Origin: DMER64 sp964600385
Lineage (GTDB): Bacteria; Bacteroidota; Bacteroidia; Bacteroidales; UBA932
Assembly: GCA_964600385.1 (NCBI GenBank)
Contig: CAZRJC010000010.1
Span: 14,349 to 78,348, forward strand
DNA length: 64,000 nucleotides
Direction: 5' to 3'
A model generated the notes under the pieces. It did not search any database and was not told where the DNA came from. It saw nothing but the letters and a program-made list of their open reading frames with translations. Shown piece after piece: positions 51,109-60,097 of this stretch. Both the position numbers and the translations under genes were made by a program. Numbering within the stretch: position 1 is the first letter of the stretch; each line of letters begins with the position of its first letter.

Positions 51109-52320
51109 ATGAAAAAATATATTGCGCTTGCAGCCCTTTTGGCATTTATTTCCTGCGAACAGTTCAAAGAAGTCGCAGACGTTCAGCCTGTGACCATTAT
51201 CACAACCAACATAAAAGTCACATCGGACAATGTATCATCTGAAATTCCCAGACCCGGGAGCTTTTCGGTAAAGTTTTCTAATTTCAACGATAAAATAGAG
51301 GTTGTCAAAACGACCGATGCCAACGGGAATGTGTCTGTTAACGATCTGATCCCCGGAATTTACAGTATAACAGCCACCGGGGAGATAGGTTATAAGGGGT
51401 TCAACTACATTTACAACGGAACCCTGGCAAACCAGACAATCACCAAGACCGGTCAAACCCTTGATATTAGTGTAAATGTTTCCAAGACCGGCGGTCTGGT
51501 AATGAAAGAGATCTATTATAACGGTTCTACCGGCTACTATTTCAAAGACCAGTTCTATGAAATCTATAACAACGGCGAAGAAACACAATACGCAGACGGA
51601 CTGTGCATAGGTACCCTGTTGCCGTTAACCGCCAGTACCACCACTTATACCTGGATTGTTCCCGACGGTCATCCCGAAAATTATGCTTACTTTGGTGTAA
51701 TCTGGCAGGTTCCGCTTTCAGGAGAGGGCCGGAACTATCCCATTGAACCGGGAGAATCGTTCATCATTGCCCAGAATGCTTTGGATCATAACGATCCAAA
51801 CAGAAACCCTGGTAAATCCATTGATCTGAGCGGGGCGGAGTTTGAAACTCACATTTATAACCAGACCGTTAACCCCGATAATCCGGATGCCGTTAACATG
51901 GAGTTGCGGTTCGGGACCGTTTACGGTACCCAATGGCTGGCCAGTGTATTCGGATGTGCCTATTGCATTTTCTATCCCGATGGAGATATAGACCAGAACA
52001 CCTGGGTACAACCCCAGGGAAGCAGTACCCAGGCCAAGGAGATTCCGCTGGATTGGATTGTGGATGGTGTCGAACTGGTAAACAACGCAAGCAAGGTCAC
52101 CCAGAAACGTATGCCTGTCGCTATTGACGCAGGAGCAACATACACCGGAGCTACCTATAACGGAAAGAGCGTTAGCAGAAAGATCAAGGATACAAAAGAA
52201 GACGGCCGGGTGATTTATTTTGACACCAACAACTCTTCCGAAGATTTTGAAGTGAATGCTGCAGCCCTTGTTCGCCGTAACGGTGCAAATATCCCCTCAT
52301 GGAATTACTGGGCAAAATGA
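51109..52320 (+). CDS. DUF4876 lipoprotein
   Basis: The 403-residue protein begins with a lipoprotein signal ('MKKYIALAALLAFISCEQFK', Cys16). The first 120 residues form a beta-sandwich-like region ('VKVTSDNVSSEIPRPGSFSV'-type, 'GIYSITATGEIGYKGFNYIYNG'), and the rest has 'MKEIYYNGSTGYYFKDQFYEIYNNG' (split), typical of lamin-tail-like DUF4876 domains. It is likely anchored at the outer membrane and may be the surface lipoprotein partner of the TonB receptor encoded 12 bases upstream, in the place a SusD protein takes in other systems. This partnership is inferred. Confidence 0.8.
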   Translation: MKKYIALAALLAFISCEQFKEVADVQPVTIITTNIKVTSDNVSSEIPRPGSFSVKFSNFNDKIEVVKTTDANGNVSVNDLIPGIYSITATGEIGYKGFNYIYNGTLANQTITKTGQTLDISVNVSKTGGLVMKEIYYNGSTGYYFKDQFYEIYNNGEETQYADGLCIGTLLPLTASTTTYTWIVPDGHPENYAYFGVIWQVPLSGEGRNYPIEPGESFIIAQNALDHNDPNRNPGKSIDLSGAEFETHIYNQTVNPDNPDAVNMELRFGTVYGTQWLASVFGCAYCIFYPDGDIDQNTWVQPQGSSTQAKEIPLDWIVDGVELVNNASKVTQKRMPVAIDAGATYTGATYNGKSVSRKIKDTKEDGRVIYFDTNNSSEDFEVNAAALVRRNGANIPSWNYWAK

Positions 52321-52337
52321 TTTACTAACCGTCAATA

Positions 52338-53900
52338 ATGAATACGATGAAAAAATATATAATAGCTTCACTTATTGCATTGGTATGCATACCCGCTGCC
52401 CGGGCACAGGTAAAAGAGGTGGCTCACCCTTCACAGCTTGAATTAAATAAAGCCGGCGCGCTGTGGTTCCATACAGACAATGCAGCAGGCATGGCCGTTA
52501 CCCCTCTTGCCGACTATAATCAGCTCTCTCTTTCATACAACCTGGAAGATGGAAAATACAAACTGCAACAACAGGGTGACAGTCAGAGTGAATTGGTGGT
52601 GAACACCAACGGAGCCCTTACCTTGGGCAAAACCCGTCTTTGGGGTGATTTTACTTATACCAATACCACTCTGAAAAACACAAAATTCAATACAACTTTA
52701 CTCGATCCTACATATGACATGCCTTATTACGTAGCCGATCCCAACACCAGCTGGTGGAAGATCCAGACCTACGACATGAGCGTAAAGGCTGCTACTCCTT
52801 TCTTATGGGACCGTATAGCCCTGGGTGCTACCGTCAACTATTTTTCAAAAGCCGGGGCCAAACAGATCGACCCCAGAACGTCTTCTTACAAATACGGTAT
52901 AACGGTTATACCCTCGTTGGTCGTAAAATTGGCCACGAATCATATGCTGGGTCTGTCAGGTACCTACAGCAACGTTTTTGAACGTACTGTGCCCGTAAAC
53001 AGCGATTCACAACAGGATCAGAGTGTATACCTCATGAAGGGACTTGGAAACTGGAGCACCGCTGTGGTAGGGAGTCTGAGCTCTCTTAAGACATTCTATT
53101 ACAAACAGAACCTGGTAGGTGGAGCACTGCAGTACGGTTATCACGGAAATTTCCACATTCTGGCCGAGGGCAAGTACAATTACAGGGTAACGGACGTCAT
53201 CCAGGCACCTTCCAAACCGGAACGCATGGGAACTACCGTGCGCAATACTTACGGCGGCAACGTTCAGGCGCTGTTTGGAGATGAATACACAAGCAAAATC
53301 TACGCAGACGCTTACGTCAACCATACAGACGGCATAGAATACATACAGGAACTGGACGAAACCTACGAAGTGCAGCAATGGGTGACCATAGCCAAATTCA
53401 TCCGCAGCCGTTATGAATTTACAGCCGCTACTCTGGGATACGACTTCTTTGCCGGTAAGGATAACGGGTACGACTGGAAGGCAGGTATAAAAGGCATATA
53501 CAGTAATCGTGAAGACGAATACATACTGCCCCACTCTGCCTTCTCTGCCGAGAATCTGTACGGAGAACTGAACGGTGCCAAAACTTTCTCAAGCCAGACC
53601 TGCACCATCCTGCTCAAGGCAAACCTGGGATTCAATTATAACATGGGAGGCGAATTCCTCTATAACGGGGCCGATGCCAATTCTCAGGTAGTTAAGTTGA
53701 TGTACGAAAGAGACCTGGCTGTGATGACCGCCAATTATATCATGGGCGGTCTGGGAGTCAATGCTTCCTTCCCTGTGTCTGACAAGGTGGCCATGTACCT
53801 GGGTGCAGAAGCACAATACCTGCGCAATGTGACAGAAGCCTCAAGGATTCAGGCACCGCGCAGGATTTTTGCCGGGCTTACCCTCGGTTTTAATTTTTAA
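52338..53900 (+). CDS. DUF6850-like outer membrane beta-barrel protein
   Basis: The 520-residue protein has a signal peptide ('KYIIASLIALVCIPAARA') and then a long series of amphipathic strands ('GALTLGKTRLWGDFTYTNTTL', 'IALGATVNYFSKAGAKQ') and ends 'RRIFAGLTLGFNF' with a terminal Phe, the outer membrane barrel signature. It matches the DUF6850 group that accompanies DUF4876 proteins and TonB receptors. ATGs at 52338 and 52347 are both possible. Pore, assembly or transport role unknown. Confidence 0.78.
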   Translation: MNTMKKYIIASLIALVCIPAARAQVKEVAHPSQLELNKAGALWFHTDNAAGMAVTPLADYNQLSLSYNLEDGKYKLQQQGDSQSELVVNTNGALTLGKTRLWGDFTYTNTTLKNTKFNTTLLDPTYDMPYYVADPNTSWWKIQTYDMSVKAATPFLWDRIALGATVNYFSKAGAKQIDPRTSSYKYGITVIPSLVVKLATNHMLGLSGTYSNVFERTVPVNSDSQQDQSVYLMKGLGNWSTAVVGSLSSLKTFYYKQNLVGGALQYGYHGNFHILAEGKYNYRVTDVIQAPSKPERMGTTVRNTYGGNVQALFGDEYTSKIYADAYVNHTDGIEYIQELDETYEVQQWVTIAKFIRSRYEFTAATLGYDFFAGKDNGYDWKAGIKGIYSNREDEYILPHSAFSAENLYGELNGAKTFSSQTCTILLKANLGFNYNMGGEFLYNGADANSQVVKLMYERDLAVMTANYIMGGLGVNASFPVSDKVAMYLGAEAQYLRNVTEASRIQAPRRIFAGLTLGFNF

Positions 53901-53918
53901 ATCATTCCTGTTTCACTT

Positions 53919-56120
53919 ATGAGGATCCCCTTTTTATTTATTGCTATTATGCTGTGTCTTCCCCTGAAGGCACAGCATAATGTTATTAATCCCACCCGTT
54001 CCACAGACCATACGTTTGCCATTGTGGTGGATGAACAGACTCTCGAAGCCTGTCGCGCGCAAATTGACAGTTACCGCATGGCTGTGGAAAAAGAAGGCCT
54101 GGGTACTTTTATTCTATCCGGCACATGGAATTCACCGGAGCAGATCAGATCACTTCTTAAAGATCTGTATGCCAATTACAACCTGGAAGGCTCGGTTTTC
54201 CTGGGCGATATTCCCATTCCCATGATCCGCCGGGCACAACATCTTTGCTCGGCCTTCAAAATGGATGAAGATCTCTTCCCAATGAGAGAGTCTTCCGTTC
54301 CGTCGGATCGTTTTTACGACGATTTTGACATGTGTTTCGATTTCATTGCCCGCGACAGTGTGCAGACGAATTTGTTTTATTATAATCTGAGTGCCGCATC
54401 GCCCCAGCGTATCACCTGCGATATTTACAGCGGGCGTATAAAACCAACGCTTAAAGGAGAAGAGGGATACGCCCAGATACGGGAATACCTGCAGAAAGTA
54501 GTGGCAGAAAAAGAAGCGGTTAATCCGCTGGACCGGGTTGTTTCGTATACGGGAGAAGGCTCGTTCTCCAACAGCCTGTCAGCCTGGAAGGACGAGACCA
54601 TCACACTCAGGGAACAGGTTCCCGCAGCTTTCAATGACGCCCTCGGGGCCCGGTTTTATATGTTTTACATGTATCCCGAGAGCATCAAGGACGTGATCAC
54701 AGACGAACTGAGGCGCCCCGATGTGGACCTCATGCTTTTCCATGAACACGGTACCCCAGACCGGCAATACCTTACCGGAGCCGCCCCGGGTACGGACGAG
54801 GACACTTATTATGCCTCGGCCCGTCTGAAAGTCAGGGATTACCTCAGAGGCGCGGAACGGCGCACCTCCATGACGCGTGCCCAGGCCGAAGAAAAACTGA
54901 TGAAGGAATTCGGACTGGACAGTGTATGGTTCTCAGGAGTGGACGATCCTGAACAAAAGGCAAAAGATTCACTGGCCGATCTGAGGACAGGCATTGTGCT
55001 GGAAGATATTCCGCTGATCGTTCCCAATCCGCGCGTAGTGGTGTTTGACGCCTGTTACAACGGAGATTTCAGGGAAGACCAATACATTGCGGGCAACTAT
55101 ATTTTTGCCGGAGGCAAGACCATTGCCTGCTTTGGTAATTCAGTAAACGTGCTTCAGGATAAATCGGCTACCGATCTCATGGGTCTTCTGGCCTGCGGAT
55201 ACAGTGTAGGAGAATGGACAAAATATATCAATATTCTGGAATCGCATATCATAGGCGACCCCACATATCGTTTTACGGTTAATGCAACCTGTGACCGTCC
55301 CGATTTCCATGCCACAGATACCGGATACTGGATGGAGGTGCTCAAGGGCAACTATCCGGCCGACCTGCAATCTCTGGCTTTGTATAAGCTTTTTGAACTG
55401 GAATACCCCCAAATGTCTTCGCTGTTGCTCGAAACATTTCTCACATCACCGGATTATACCCAACGACTCCAGTGCATGCACCTGCTGGCCCATTACAACG
55501 ACGGCAATTACGCCACGTTACTCAAGCATGCTGTAACCGACCCGTATGAGTTCATCCGCCGCAAAGGCATTTACTATATGGGACGCGTAGGGCTCAACGA
55601 GTTCATTCCTTATATGGTGGACAGTTATTTACGCGACAATATGTCCGAACGTATTGCCTTTAATGTGACCTTTTCCGCCCACCACCTGAGCACTCCGGTT
55701 TTCAGGAAAATGCTGGACAAGGCCATTGACAAGGCCGATTATCTTTATGATAAAGAATCGTTCCGTGAGGAATCGGAAAACATGATAAACAGTGCCGAAA
55801 ACATGCTCGCCTCGTGCTGGAGCGCTCTCATAGACAGGAACGCGCCCCTCAGGACACGCCAGACATATATCTCGGTGCTCCGCAACAATCCCTTCCCCTT
55901 GCTTGCCCCCGATGCCCTTCAGTTATTGAAAGATTCCTCGGAACCGCTTACCATACGGATGGATGTGGCCGAAGCACTTGGATGGTACGTAAGGAGTTTT
56001 AACCGTCAGGAAATTGTCCGTTCCTGTAGACAGATTCTGGCAGATAGTCCACAAATGGAGCCTGAACTGGCCTCGGAAATTACCAAAACAATCAACAGAC
56101 TTAACGCTTATATGAGATAA
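53919..56120 (+). CDS. C25-like cysteine peptidase, paralog 2
   Basis: The 733-residue exported protein has the same layout as paralog 1. The catalytic pair is His277-Gly278 in 'VDLMLFHEHGTPDRQY' and Cys379 in 'VVVFDACYNGDF', followed by 'LESHIIGDPTYRF'. The earlier His-Gly that is present in paralogs 1 and 3 is Glu-Gly here ('SYTGEGSFSNS'), which marks the later pair as the true active site. The shared block 'ESSVPSDRFYDDFD' (near 125) is kept. The helical C-terminal part ends with 'VAEALGWYVRS'. The next gene starts 2 bases after the stop. Confidence 0.85.
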   Translation: MRIPFLFIAIMLCLPLKAQHNVINPTRSTDHTFAIVVDEQTLEACRAQIDSYRMAVEKEGLGTFILSGTWNSPEQIRSLLKDLYANYNLEGSVFLGDIPIPMIRRAQHLCSAFKMDEDLFPMRESSVPSDRFYDDFDMCFDFIARDSVQTNLFYYNLSAASPQRITCDIYSGRIKPTLKGEEGYAQIREYLQKVVAEKEAVNPLDRVVSYTGEGSFSNSLSAWKDETITLREQVPAAFNDALGARFYMFYMYPESIKDVITDELRRPDVDLMLFHEHGTPDRQYLTGAAPGTDEDTYYASARLKVRDYLRGAERRTSMTRAQAEEKLMKEFGLDSVWFSGVDDPEQKAKDSLADLRTGIVLEDIPLIVPNPRVVVFDACYNGDFREDQYIAGNYIFAGGKTIACFGNSVNVLQDKSATDLMGLLACGYSVGEWTKYINILESHIIGDPTYRFTVNATCDRPDFHATDTGYWMEVLKGNYPADLQSLALYKLFELEYPQMSSLLLETFLTSPDYTQRLQCMHLLAHYNDGNYATLLKHAVTDPYEFIRRKGIYYMGRVGLNEFIPYMVDSYLRDNMSERIAFNVTFSAHHLSTPVFRKMLDKAIDKADYLYDKESFREESENMINSAENMLASCWSALIDRNAPLRTRQTYISVLRNNPFPLLAPDALQLLKDSSEPLTIRMDVAEALGWYVRSFNRQEIVRSCRQILADSPQMEPELASEITKTINRLNAYMR

Positions 56121-56122
56121 CA

Positions 56123-58390
56123 ATGAAAGCAATTAAACTATATATTTCCCTTGCTCTGCTTTTTGTTGCCGGTACCCTTAGCGCTGCGCCCAAAGTACAA
56201 CTGATTAAAGCCAATCCCAAAGCGGCCACCTCATTTGCTATCATTGTGGATCAGAAAACCTACGAAGCCTGCAGGGATCAGATAAATGCGTACCGTACCG
56301 TACTGGAATCCGAAGGCCTGGGCACATACATTCTTTCGGCCCAATGGGATAAACCCGAGGATGTCAAGGCGCAGATCGCAAGCCTGAGAAAGAAAAAACC
56401 GGTGCTGGAAGGATTTGTTCTGATTGGCGATATTCCTGTGGTACGGGTACGGCAGGCGCAATTCATGACCACTGCCTTCAAAATGAATGAAAGTACTTTT
56501 CCCATGGCGGAATCGTCGGTAACCTCGGACCGTTATTACGATACACCGGATCTCACATTCCGTTTCATCTGCAAAGACTCGGTCAACAGCCGGCATTTTT
56601 ACTACAACCTTACGGCAGACGGACCGGTGGAACTCAATCCGGCTATGTATTCGGGTCGTATTATGGTACCCAAAAGCATGACGGCGGGAAGTGATCCGTA
56701 CCTGGCCATGAGGAAATACCTCCAAAAAGTAGTAGATGCCCATAATGAGAGTAATGATGCGGAAGGAAAGGGCAATCCGCTGGACAAAATGATCTTTTTT
56801 GCCGGACACGGATACAATTCAGACTGTCTTACCGCCTGGCGGCAGCAGCCCGTTGTTTTCAAAGAATATTTTCCTGCTGCTTTTGAGAGATCATCCGGAA
56901 ACGAATTCCTTAACTTCCGGCAGAATAATTTTATGAAATACCCGCTCTTCTCCAAGATGCAGCAAACAGATACCGATATCTTTCTGTTTTACGAACACGG
57001 AGCCCCCGATACTCAATACATAAACGGGAGTTTTGTTGCCGGAAGCTCAGAAGAAAACCTCCGGGAGCTTCAGAGATCACTTCGCAGCAGTTATAAAAGG
57101 TATAAAGGAACGGAAGACGAGGCGGAATTCATAAACGAGGTGATTACGACGTATCACCTTAGTCCGGATATGTTTTCTGATGAAGCCATTGAAAAAGAGC
57201 GCTTGGCAGATTCAATTGCACGGGCGGATGTAAACATTTCCCTCGAAGATCTTTCCCGTCTGAAAACCGGAGCCAGAATCACCATTTTTAATGCCTGTTA
57301 CAACGGTTCATTCCACCAGGACGAATACGTGGCCGGATACCACATATTTAACGACGGTCGTACCGTTGTGGCTCAGGGCAATACTGTAAATGTGCTGCAG
57401 GATAAATGGGCCGAACAACTCATTGGATACCTGTCTTTGGGTCTTCGTGCCGGTTTGTGGCAAAAGGAAGTAATCACCCTGGAGTCCCACTTGATTGGTG
57501 ACCCTACTTACCGTTTTTCTAAAGGAGGTACCAGAGTAGATGCAGAAAAGCTTCGCATTTTAGAAAACCGTCTGGCTACGGGAAATCGTGATACAGCTTA
57601 CTGGAAAGAACTATTGAATGACACCGAGCCTGTACTCCGGGCTGCAGCCGTTAAGCAGCTGGCCAAAACAAAGAACCTTGAGTTAGCTCCCGTAATTTAT
57701 GAGGCATTCCGGAAAGATCCTTCGTGGATTGTGAACTTGCAGGCTCTGAACGCACTTGCCTTACTGCGTGCCCCACAGCTGATTCCTGCTGTACAAAAAG
57801 GCATGGAGCACCCATATGAAATGATACGCAGACAATCATGTCATCTGGCAGCAGAAATCGGAGACCCCGTTCTCATTGCCCCGCTTGTGAATAACGCTCT
57901 TTTTGCAACAGAAGTACAGCGTGTGAATTACGCGGCTCAAAGCGCTCTTGGAGTATTCAATCAGGACCTGGTTCACGCCGAATACCTCCGGCAATTGGAA
58001 AATACATACCTGACACAAAAAGAAGCACTCCCCGAAATCATCAGCAAAGATCTGAACCGTAAGGCAATACGCATGGACAAACAGATTGCGCTGATCCTGG
58101 ACAGAGAAGCTCCATTTGAGGAGATAGAAAGTGCCATAAGACAATTGCGCAATAACCACATTCACCACAGAACTAATGAATTGTTGACAGTTTTGGCAGA
58201 CAGCACACGTGATCCCAAAGTACGTCTTTTACTCTGCGAAGCACTTGGTTGGTATACGTTGTCGGTTGAAAGGGATGCTATCCTCAATGCAACAAATGGA
58301 TGCCTCAAAAATGAAACATCCATGGAATCAGACCTAAACCAAGAAATGAAAAAATTAGTAAAAAGGCTGGATCACTCCAGTCAATTATAG
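56123..58390 (+). CDS. C25-like cysteine peptidase, paralog 3
   Basis: The 755-residue exported protein (signal peptide 'LYISLALLFVAGTLSAA') has His292-Gly293 in 'TDIFLFYEHGAPDTQY', Cys392 in 'ITIFNACYNGSF', and 'LESHLIGDPTYRF'. It keeps 'FFAGHGYNSDC' like paralog 1 and 'ESSVTSDRYYD' like both paralogs. The C-terminal helical repeats include 'EMIRRQSCHLAAEIGDPVLIAPLVN' (split), a HEAT-type repeat, and end near 'LCEALGWYTLS'. It is the last gene of the operon and overlaps the convergent DUF4402-like gene by 10 bases. Confidence 0.85.
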   Translation: MKAIKLYISLALLFVAGTLSAAPKVQLIKANPKAATSFAIIVDQKTYEACRDQINAYRTVLESEGLGTYILSAQWDKPEDVKAQIASLRKKKPVLEGFVLIGDIPVVRVRQAQFMTTAFKMNESTFPMAESSVTSDRYYDTPDLTFRFICKDSVNSRHFYYNLTADGPVELNPAMYSGRIMVPKSMTAGSDPYLAMRKYLQKVVDAHNESNDAEGKGNPLDKMIFFAGHGYNSDCLTAWRQQPVVFKEYFPAAFERSSGNEFLNFRQNNFMKYPLFSKMQQTDTDIFLFYEHGAPDTQYINGSFVAGSSEENLRELQRSLRSSYKRYKGTEDEAEFINEVITTYHLSPDMFSDEAIEKERLADSIARADVNISLEDLSRLKTGARITIFNACYNGSFHQDEYVAGYHIFNDGRTVVAQGNTVNVLQDKWAEQLIGYLSLGLRAGLWQKEVITLESHLIGDPTYRFSKGGTRVDAEKLRILENRLATGNRDTAYWKELLNDTEPVLRAAAVKQLAKTKNLELAPVIYEAFRKDPSWIVNLQALNALALLRAPQLIPAVQKGMEHPYEMIRRQSCHLAAEIGDPVLIAPLVNNALFATEVQRVNYAAQSALGVFNQDLVHAEYLRQLENTYLTQKEALPEIISKDLNRKAIRMDKQIALILDREAPFEEIESAIRQLRNNHIHHRTNELLTVLADSTRDPKVRLLLCEALGWYTLSVERDAILNATNGCLKNETSMESDLNQEMKKLVKRLDHSSQL

Positions 58391-58797
58391 GATAATATTA
58401 CTGCATAGGAACCCCGGTACATTCCCCGCTTTTCCAACTCTCTGGCATCGGCAGACAAACGCAGGGTTTGTACCCCGTCCCTTTTTTGCGAATCGCATAA
58501 ATCTTCATTCGATTCAACAAGCTCAATAGTAAAGCTGTCACCCCGGTTGTTTGAAAGTGTGGCTGGTTTCACCACCACGTTCCAGTCCACACTTCCACCG
58601 GATATAACACGAATTTCACCTAAGTCCATGCTTCCATTTGTAACAACCTGCACCTCAAAATCGGTGACAGCCTTACTAGTTATGCTTGCCGGTTCTACGA
58701 CCTCGGCAGACACATGGCCAATGGCTACCAGCTGGGCATAACCAGTCATCACAGAGATCGTGATAAATAGGATAATAAAGAACAGTTTTTTCTCCAT
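58381..58797 (-). CDS. DUF4402-like small secreted protein
   Basis: The 138-residue protein has a signal peptide ('KKLFFIILFITISVMTGYAQ') and then 'AIGHVSAEVVEPASITSKA', the start pattern of DUF4402 domains, and an end 'MYRGSYAVILSYN' that matches the typical G-x-Y-x-G-x-x-x-V-x-Y-N finish. Such beta-sandwich proteins are secreted or surface proteins of unknown role. The gene lies 2 bases downstream of the radical SAM gene, so both are made from one transcript. Confidence 0.7.
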   Translation of the reverse strand: MEKKLFFIILFITISVMTGYAQLVAIGHVSAEVVEPASITSKAVTDFEVQVVTNGSMDLGEIRVISGGSVDWNVVVKPATLSNNRGDSFTIELVESNEDLCDSQKRDGVQTLRLSADARELEKRGMYRGSYAVILSYN

Positions 58798-58799
58798 GA

Positions 58800-59966
58800 C
58801 TACGACATATGAGCTAAATATTTATGTGAAAGAGGACAAAGACCTGCGAACAAACAATCGCGGCATGTTTCCCCGTTCTGTGTTTCTTCCATTTGTACAT
58901 TGTGATGATGAATCACCTTCTCTCTGATTTTCCTATGCGGGAGTACATACATGTTCCCCAGGACATCGCCATCGGTGGCAACACGTATATCTCCGTTTGG
59001 AAATAATAGGGTTTGAGAGAAGTATATCCGGTTGAGTATCTTATTGCGGACCATTGGATGAAGTTTGCCCGCACCGCACAACATGTTCTTCTGTTGAAGA
59101 AAAACATGATTTTCAAAAAAGTCCTGGTTTTTTCCTGTATGAAAAGCGGCCAGGAAAAAATGTTCCGGAGCATACTTTCTTACACAGACCTCACATTGCT
59201 CCAGGTCATCTTTAGAAGTAATTAAAAACTGATAGGTAATATTTTCACTATTGGACATATAGAGTTCATTGTCCAACGGGAAATCGACACTCACGACCAT
59301 GGGAGCCCCTATCCTTTTCTCCACATCGGCGTTAAAATTAAGGTAATGCAAATGGTAAACGCAATGCAATCCGGACTGGCGCAACAACTCAACAACCGCG
59401 TCGAACTGTGGATGCATGGTTATATTGCCACCACATATATTCAGTGTAACTGATTTGTCAATATTCCGGATAGAATCGCGGATCAGTTCCACATCCATCA
59501 CAGCTCCGGAATCGCTGCGTTTTGTGCAACAACGCAGCTGATCGCAATAACTGTCACACCAGTTACAATGCCTTGTACAGGAACTGTTGATATACAACGT
59601 GACTTCTTTCGATGAATTCATGCCCGTTCCGGCTGCGGGAGAAAGCATTTTGTATTGGAAAGGAGTAATCTGCAGCGGCTTTTGGTTTGAATGCGCTTTA
59701 TCGGCCAATCCGCCAATGGCATGGTATTCCATTTTTGAGAAGAAATGTCTGCAACCCAGGTACTCTTCCGAATCTGATGACACTTCGACTACACCAAAAG
59801 ACGACCTGTCCATCCATTTCTGTAGCAGAGAAGCGACGGCTCTGTCCTGTTCAATAACGGCATACTTATCCATTGTATTGAGCAAGAGCGTTTTTTCGCC
59901 TTTGACCACAGGATATATGAACGGTTTGAGGTAGAACCAGAAAGTACGTGGGACCATGTTGTTCAT
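58800..59966 (-). CDS. Radical SAM/SPASM protein related to Bacteroidales peptide maturases
   Basis: From the ATG at 59966 the protein has 388 residues. The N-terminal 'TFWFYLKPFIYPVVKGEKTLLLNT' (split) resembles the (pseudo-)rSAM proteins of the GG-Bacteroidales peptide systems. The radical SAM CxxxCxxC is intact: Cys130, Cys134, Cys137 in 'SSCTRHCNWCDSYC', with more Cys just after. A SPASM-like C-terminus has 'NMLCGAGK', 'LLFPNGDIRVATDGDVLGNMY' (split) and 'CRDCLFAGLCP'. It probably modifies a peptide or protein. Starts at 60008 (ATG) or 60017 (TTG) are also possible. No clear short precursor gene is adjacent. Confidence 0.75.
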   Translation of the reverse strand: MNNMVPRTFWFYLKPFIYPVVKGEKTLLLNTMDKYAVIEQDRAVASLLQKWMDRSSFGVVEVSSDSEEYLGCRHFFSKMEYHAIGGLADKAHSNQKPLQITPFQYKMLSPAAGTGMNSSKEVTLYINSSCTRHCNWCDSYCDQLRCCTKRSDSGAVMDVELIRDSIRNIDKSVTLNICGGNITMHPQFDAVVELLRQSGLHCVYHLHYLNFNADVEKRIGAPMVVSVDFPLDNELYMSNSENITYQFLITSKDDLEQCEVCVRKYAPEHFFLAAFHTGKNQDFFENHVFLQQKNMLCGAGKLHPMVRNKILNRIYFSQTLLFPNGDIRVATDGDVLGNMYVLPHRKIREKVIHHHNVQMEETQNGETCRDCLFAGLCPLSHKYLAHMS

Positions 59967-60028
59967 GTTTATCTTTGGTGCAATTCTTTGTGTATATTGG
60001 AGTGCCATCAATCTCAATTTTTATTTTT

Positions 60029-60065
60029 TTTCAAAAGTGCGACAGCCAAGAAACGGCTGTCGCAC
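60029..60065 (-). terminator. Strong hairpin terminator upstream of the radical SAM gene
   Basis: GTGCGACAGCC and GGCTGTCGCAC form a perfect 11-bp stem with a 7-base loop (60037-60065). On the minus strand it is followed by TTTTGA, so it ends or attenuates the transcript of the small secreted protein before the radical SAM gene. Confidence 0.8.
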
Positions 60066-60097
60066 GCCAAACAAGATGTGAAGACCCTCACATTTGC

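Noticed and set aside
48289..52320. SusCD-type polysaccharide utilisation locus
   Set aside because: The receptor is followed by a DUF4876 lipoprotein, not SusD, and no glycoside hydrolases are present.
46109..58390. T9SS-secreted gingipains
   Set aside because: None of the three C25-like proteins ends in a T9SS C-terminal domain; all end in helical repeats, so surface secretion by T9SS is not supported.
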